A stretch of DNA of 64,000 nucleotides, from positions 62,001 to 126,000 of the forward strand of contig NZ_MOOY01000001.1 in the NCBI RefSeq assembly GCF_001931685.1, in the 5' to 3' direction. The notes below the pieces were generated by a model. That model made no database searches. It saw nothing but the letters and a program-made list of their open reading frames with translations, and had not been told where the DNA came from. The translations under genes were made by a program, and so were the position numbers. This document shows positions 51,746 to 64,000 of the stretch, piece after piece (the first letter of the stretch is position 1; each line of letters begins with the position of its first letter). The stretch comes from Pararhizobium arenae (GTDB taxonomy: Bacteria; Pseudomonadota; Alphaproteobacteria; Rhizobiales; Rhizobiaceae).

Positions 51746-52264
51746 GTGGAAAGAGCGGAAAAGCGCGAATTCGTCACGGAGCTGAACGAGTCCTTCAAGG
51801 GCGCCGGTTCGGTTGTCGTGGCCCACTATGCTGGTGTCACAGTCGCACAGATGAACGATTTTCGTTCGAAGATGCGCGCTGCTGGCGGCACCGTCAAAGT
51901 CGCGAAGAACCGCCTGGCCAAGATCGCCCTTCAGGGTACGGAGTCGGAAGGGATGTCAAATCTCTTCAAGGGTCAGACGCTGGTAGCATACAGCGCCGAT
52001 CCGATCACGGCTCCCAAGGTCGTCATGGATTTTGCCAAGACCAACGACAAGCTCGTTGTTCTCGGTGGCGCCATGGGTTCGACGACGCTCAACGCGGATG
52101 CAGTCAAGTCGCTTGCGACCCTGCCTTCGCTTGATGAACTGCGTGCAAAGCTGCTGGGCATGATCCAGACTCCGGCTACCCGCATCGCAGGCGTCGTACA
52201 GGCACCGGCAGCTCAGCTTGCTCGCGTGTTTGCGGCCTACGCCAAGAAGGACGAAGCCGCATAA
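51746..52264 (+). CDS. rplJ: 50S ribosomal protein L10
   Basis: L10 anchors the L7/L12 dimers in the ribosomal stalk. The start is GTG at 51746, with GGAG about 9 bases upstream, giving a 172-residue protein (first residue read as Met). It has the ordinary L10 core and the C-terminal helix that binds L12. It lies 58 bases before rplL. Confidence 0.97.
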   Translation: MERAEKREFVTELNESFKGAGSVVVAHYAGVTVAQMNDFRSKMRAAGGTVKVAKNRLAKIALQGTESEGMSNLFKGQTLVAYSADPITAPKVVMDFAKTNDKLVVLGGAMGSTTLNADAVKSLATLPSLDELRAKLLGMIQTPATRIAGVVQAPAAQLARVFAAYAKKDEAA

Positions 52265-52322
52265 GGCGGTTTTTCGTTGTTTTATCAAACCAAGTTCGAA
52301 CTGAACAAAAGGAACTAAGAAA

Positions 52323-52700
52323 ATGGCTGATCTCGCAAAGATCGTTGAAGACCTCTCCTCGCTGACCGTTCTGGAAGCTGCAGAACTGTCGAAGCTTCTC
52401 GAAGAAAAGTGGGGCGTTTCCGCCGCTGCTCCGGTTGCTGTTGCTGCTGCTGGCGGTGGCGCTGCTGCTGCTCCGGCTGAAGAAGAGAAGACCGAGTTCG
52501 ACGTTATCCTCGTTGACGCTGGCGCCAACAAGATCAACGTCATCAAGGAAGTCCGCGCCATCACCGGTCTCGGCCTCAAGGAAGCCAAGGACCTCGTTGA
52601 AGGTGCTCCGAAGGCTGTCAAGGAAGCTGTTTCCAAGGGCGAAGCTGCTGACCTCAAGAAGAAGCTCGAAGACGCTGGCGCCAAGGTTGACGTCAAGTAA
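52323..52700 (+). CDS. rplL: 50S ribosomal protein L7/L12
   Basis: The stalk protein recruits translation factors. The 125-residue product has the dimerisation domain, an Ala/Gly/Pro hinge (about residues 38-57) and the C-terminal KTEFDVIL domain. Alanine codons are strongly biased to GCT, as expected for a very highly expressed gene. Confidence 0.98.
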   Translation: MADLAKIVEDLSSLTVLEAAELSKLLEEKWGVSAAAPVAVAAAGGGAAAAPAEEEKTEFDVILVDAGANKINVIKEVRAITGLGLKEAKDLVEGAPKAVKEAVSKGEAADLKKKLEDAGAKVDVK

Positions 52701-52718
52701 TTCAGGCTTAATTGCTTG

Positions 52719-52759
52719 GGAGGTGGTCCGAAAGGACCGCCTCCATTTGATCTTTTTTT
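52719..52759 (+). terminator. Hairpin with T run after rplL (partial terminator)
   Basis: The stem 52719-52729 pairs with 52734-52744 around a GAAA tetraloop and a T7 run follows after 8 bases. Since rpoB must still be transcribed, it is probably an attenuator. Confidence 0.65.
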
Positions 52760-52766
52760 GAACGTA

Positions 52767-52802
52767 TTACCCAAAAGCCATGTGAAAACGGCTTTTGGGT
52801 AA
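52767..52802 (+). other. Perfect 13-bp inverted repeat before rpoB
   Basis: Bases 52767-52779 are the exact reverse complement of 52790-52802, with a 10-base loop and no T run. In E. coli the equivalent gap holds an RNase III processing site, and this stem may serve the same role. Confidence 0.6.
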
Positions 52803-52967
52803 TGGGTTCTTCAAGAGGATAGTTTCGTTTCGAAGGTAGCACAGTAATCCGCGCTGGGCATTTTCGGGCATGAAACGAGTTTGAACACCACCCATTGCTT
52901 GACGGGATCGACTGGCCATCGGTTCCCGTCCGTTGCAGGCCCGGATGCAAAAATTGAAGGAGCGACG

Positions 52968-57107
<4,140 letters not shown>

Positions 57108-57116
57108 AACAAATAG

Positions 57117-57143
57117 GGTGCGCGCCCCGTCTCGGCGCGCACC
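57117..57143 (+). other. Hairpin between rpoB and rpoC
   Basis: A 10-bp GC-rich stem (57117-57126 with 57134-57143) with a 7-base loop, 10 bases after rpoB. It has no proper T run, so it may be a stabiliser or processing site. Confidence 0.55.
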
Positions 57144-57289
57144 GTTCCCTTGTCTGAAGCGCCAGTCGCCGAGGGAAGGGAAGCGGACTGCAGGCCATGC
57201 AGTCTTATCTGTTAAGGCAGGAGCCGACGCCCGGGAATTGTCGGCTTCCTTGCTCAGCTCAGGGCAATTCGCCCGTAAAGGAGATAGGC

Positions 57290-61498
<4,209 letters not shown>

Positions 61499-61504
61499 GG
61501 AGGG

Positions 61505-61524
61505 GAGGGCGAAAGCCCTCTTTT
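61505..61524 (+). terminator. First terminator after rpoC
   Basis: A 6-bp stem (61505-61510 with 61515-61520) with a GAAA tetraloop and T4. Confidence 0.75.
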
Positions 61525-61538
61525 CCGACGTCAATGAA

Positions 61539-61568
61539 AAAGCCGCGGGGAGCGATCCCCGCGGCTTT
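61539..61568. terminator. Second terminator after rpoC
   Basis: A 12-bp perfect stem (61539-61550 with 61557-61568) and then GTGTTTT. With A4 at its left edge, it can also stop the gene converging from the other strand. Confidence 0.8.
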
Positions 61569-61604
61569 GTGTTTTCCCTGGGTCTGCTGTTGCAGGCCGA
61601 AAGA

Positions 61605-61901
61605 TCAGTTGAAACGAATGATTGCGACTTCGCCTTCAAGCGCGCCCTGGTAGGCCGAGGCGTGCGGCTCCTCATCGGGAGCGTCCGTCAAGGTGCCGAT
61701 CTGATCGAGATCCGCTTCGAGGAAGCCTTCCTCCGCCAGCGCATTCAGGGCTTCGCGGACCGCAGTGTCATCATCAGGCGCGCGCAGCATTACGTGAATA
61801 TCGACGCCTTCCTTGTCGCCATCCTGCTCATAGGCCTTGCCGATGATGATGAAGACCATTGGTCCGTCGAGATTGTTGTCATTATCGGCAGATGCACTCA
61901 T
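61605..61901 (-). CDS. Hypothetical protein, 98 residues
   Basis: I do not recognise a named family. The start at 61901 (MSASADNDNN) has AAGGAA about 8 bases upstream; a longer frame reaching 62012 has no such support. The acidic protein has a beta-strand start (PMVFIIIGKAYEQ), VDIHVMLRAPDDDTAVREALNAL and an end in EVAIIRFN, which together look like a small alpha/beta fold. It lies between rpoC and rpsL on the opposite strand. Confidence 0.7.
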   Translation of the reverse strand: MSASADNDNNLDGPMVFIIIGKAYEQDGDKEGVDIHVMLRAPDDDTAVREALNALAEEGFLEADLDQIGTLTDAPDEEPHASAYQGALEGEVAIIRFN

Positions 61902-62239
61902 GGGATGTTCCTTCGAGGGGACGTGCGGGCGATGCTCCTGCTGCGTTTGTCCGTGAGCAGTCACTAGGAGCGGTCGTGAATAATCGTCCGTTACCTTATA
62001 ATGTGCTGACATGGGCGGATAGGCGGAATCGAAAGGAGAATCGGTTCATCCAAACAATTGCGCGGCAACGCCGATGGAATCGCTGGACTGGACGAATGCC
62101 TGACGATTCTTTAACGTGTAGTGCGACGTACAGGATTGCGAGGATCGGGGAGAGGCGCCAGAGCGCTTCCGATAGCGCCAAAAGCCTTGTTTTGCAGGCA
62201 TGGCAGCCCTGCCAAGGCGAGAATGTTTCTTAACTCCCC

Positions 62240-62268
62240 TTGACGCGAAGACCTTTAAACAGTACACC
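62240..62268 (+). promoter_or_regulatory. Possible promoter of rpsL-rpsG-fusA
   Basis: TTGACG (62240-62245) and TACACC (62263-62268) are spaced by 17 bases. The -35 is strong; the -10 is poor. The leader would be about 255 bases. Confidence 0.45.
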
Positions 62269-62408
62269 GCGCCCCATCAGAGCCTATGTGAGGCTGGCTG
62301 TTTCGGAACGCCGCGTTCTGGAGTTCGCCTCAAACAAGACTCAAACGCACGCTGAAGACCGCAATTTAGCACGCATGACGCCGGAATACGGCGTCCTCTG
62401 TCTCTTGA

Positions 62409-62446
62409 AAGAGCCATCTGCCGACCAGCGGATTGGCTCTTGTTTT
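62409..62446 (+). promoter_or_regulatory. Terminator-like hairpin in the rpsL leader
   Basis: AAGAGCCA (62409-62416) pairs with TGGCTCTT (62434-62441) and the loop holds a CTG/CAG inner stem. GTTTT follows. It may attenuate the str operon. Confidence 0.45.
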
Positions 62447-62530
62447 GCGCATTTGTAGCGTGTGAAACCGCCGGAGACGGCATTGATCCGCCCGTAAGGG
62501 TAATGAGACAAGAATTTAAGGGATGGTTGT

Positions 62531-62902
62531 ATGCCTACCGTAAACCAGCTGATCCGTAAGCCGCGTCAGGCACAGGTAAAGCGCAATAAGGTTCCTGCGC
62601 TGCAGGAAAACCCGCAGAAGCGTGGTGTTTGCACCCGCGTTTATACCACGACCCCGAAGAAGCCGAACTCGGCTCTGCGTAAGGTTGCCAAGATCCGTCT
62701 GACCAATGGCTTCGAAGTCATCGGCTACATCCCGGGTGAAGGTCACAACCTGCAGGAACACTCCGTCGTCATGATCCGTGGCGGTCGTGTCAAGGACTTG
62801 CCGGGCGTTCGTTACCACATCATCCGTGGTGTTCTCGATACCCAGGGTGTCAAGAACCGCAAGCAGCGCCGCTCCAAGTATGGTGCGAAGCGTCCGAAGT
62901 AA
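62531..62902 (+). CDS. rpsL: 30S ribosomal protein S12
   Basis: S12 controls decoding accuracy. The 123-residue protein has the conserved [12 protein letters not shown] with Lys43 and [14 protein letters not shown] with the second streptomycin-site lysine, both in the sensitive form. It leads the str operon with rpsG and fusA. Confidence 0.98.
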
Positions 62903-62967
62903 TTCGGAACCAACAATTTCGGTGCTGCGCGAGGTTCTCCGCGTGTTAAGGCGCCATTCAAGTTTGA

Positions 62968-63450
<483 letters not shown>

Positions 63451-63480
63451 TCGACGAACAATTTCGAAAGGGAGTCCTTC

Positions 63481-64000
63481 ATGGCTCGCGAATATAAAAT
63501 CGAAGACTACCGCAACTTCGGTATCATGGCGCACATCGACGCTGGCAAGACCACGACGACCGAGCGCATCCTGTACTACACCGGCAAGTCGCATAAGATT
63601 GGCGAAGTCCACGACGGCGCCGCTACCATGGACTGGATGGAGCAGGAGCAGGAACGCGGCATCACCATCACGTCCGCTGCCACGACCACCTTCTGGAAGG
63701 GTCGCGACGGCAAGATGCGCCGCTTCAACATCATCGACACCCCCGGCCACGTGGACTTCACCATCGAAGTCGAGCGTTCGCTGCGCGTTCTCGACGGTGC
63801 TGTGGCCCTTCTCGATGCCAACGCCGGTGTAGAGCCGCAGACGGAAACCGTCTGGCGTCAGGCTGAGAAGTACAACGTTCCTCGCATGATCTTCTGCAAC
63901 AAGATGGACAAGACCGGTGCGGACTTCTACCGCTCGGTTGAGATGATCAAGACGCGTCTCGGTGCAACGGCTGTCGTCATGCAACTGCCGATCGGTGCTG
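63481..64000 (+). CDS. fusA: Elongation factor G (3' end outside window)
   Basis: EF-G drives ribosomal translocation with GTP. The ATG at 63481 follows AAAGGGAG. The visible 173 residues hold the G domain: [13 protein letters not shown] (G1), [11 protein letters not shown] (G2), DTPGHVDF (G3) and [10 protein letters not shown] (G4). The frame is open to the end of the window. Confidence 0.98.
   Translation, partial: MAREYKIEDYRNFGIMAHIDAGKTTTTERILYYTGKSHKIGEVHDGAATMDWMEQEQERGITITSAATTTFWKGRDGKMRRFNIIDTPGHVDFTIEVERSLRVLDGAVALLDANAGVEPQTETVWRQAEKYNVPRMIFCNKMDKTGADFYRSVEMIKTRLGATAVVMQLPIGA

Larger units (their letters stand above)
61902..62530 (+). other. Intergenic region and leader upstream of rpsL
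   Basis: 629 bases without a supported gene. It holds a promoter candidate at 62240-62268 and a terminator-like hairpin at 62409-62446 in the leader. rpsL has GGG-rich sequence just before its ATG. Confidence 0.5.

Overview
The window is a high-GC chromosomal segment of an alphaproteobacterium, most likely a member of the Rhizobiaceae (Rhizobium/Agrobacterium/Neorhizobium group). The grounds are the clpX-lon-hupB order, a complete 14-subunit nuo cluster followed by birA, RNase J, methylmalonyl-CoA epimerase, a DUF1467 protein, a short (442-residue) prolyl-tRNA synthetase and a lol exporter, and the 176-residue NusG form. No phage, transposase, CRISPR array or plasmid function was seen. The one likely mobile unit is a four-helix-bundle gene with inverted repeats inside the nuo cluster.

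Layout. 1-4550: proteostasis and nucleoid genes (clpX 3' part, lon, hupB), each followed by a clear intrinsic terminator. 4717-12440: a secreted phytase-like protein, a divergent MarR regulator, and a coupled nuclease/SMC-like ATPase pair (YhaO/YhaN type). 12498-15970: accessory genes (a small hypothetical, a KpsC-like capsule protein, tRNA-Val, two identical tRNA-Asp, a YezG-like protein, a 75-residue protein). 16396-32904: nuoA to nuoN, all on the + strand, interrupted by four extra genes: the four-helix-bundle protein between nuoC and nuoD, a small exported protein after nuoD, and a helix-hairpin-helix protein after nuoF that is a paralogue of a C-terminal extension on NuoE; hairpins also sit between nuoI and nuoJ. 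32901-41193: birA, rnj, mce, DUF1467, proS, lolC/E, lolD and NAD kinase. 41339-45335: a secreted hypothetical, a DUF1275 membrane protein, a LysR/azoreductase divergent pair and the methyltransferase rlmB. 45550-64000: tRNA-Tyr, tRNA-Gly, tuf, an SDR-type epimerase, tRNA-Trp, secE-nusG, rplKA, rplJL, rpoBC, then rpsL-rpsG-fusA (fusA runs off the end).

How the genes work together. The nuo genes encode proton-pumping NADH:quinone oxidoreductase (complex I); all expected iron-sulfur cysteines are visible in NuoB, E, F, G and I. The right-hand third is the core transcription-translation cluster, with leader hairpins between rplA and rplJ, between rplL and rpoB, and between rpoB and rpoC that fit internal attenuation or processing. 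The RpoB rifampicin-pocket residues and the RpsL streptomycin-site lysines are of the wild-type form.

Nothing here is a convincing new defence or biosynthetic system. The best leads are the repeat-bounded four-helix-bundle insertion in nuo, the NuoE C-terminal domain and its free-standing paralogue, a YezG-like gene with an in-frame stop inside a conserved motif, and a possible small RNA before proS.
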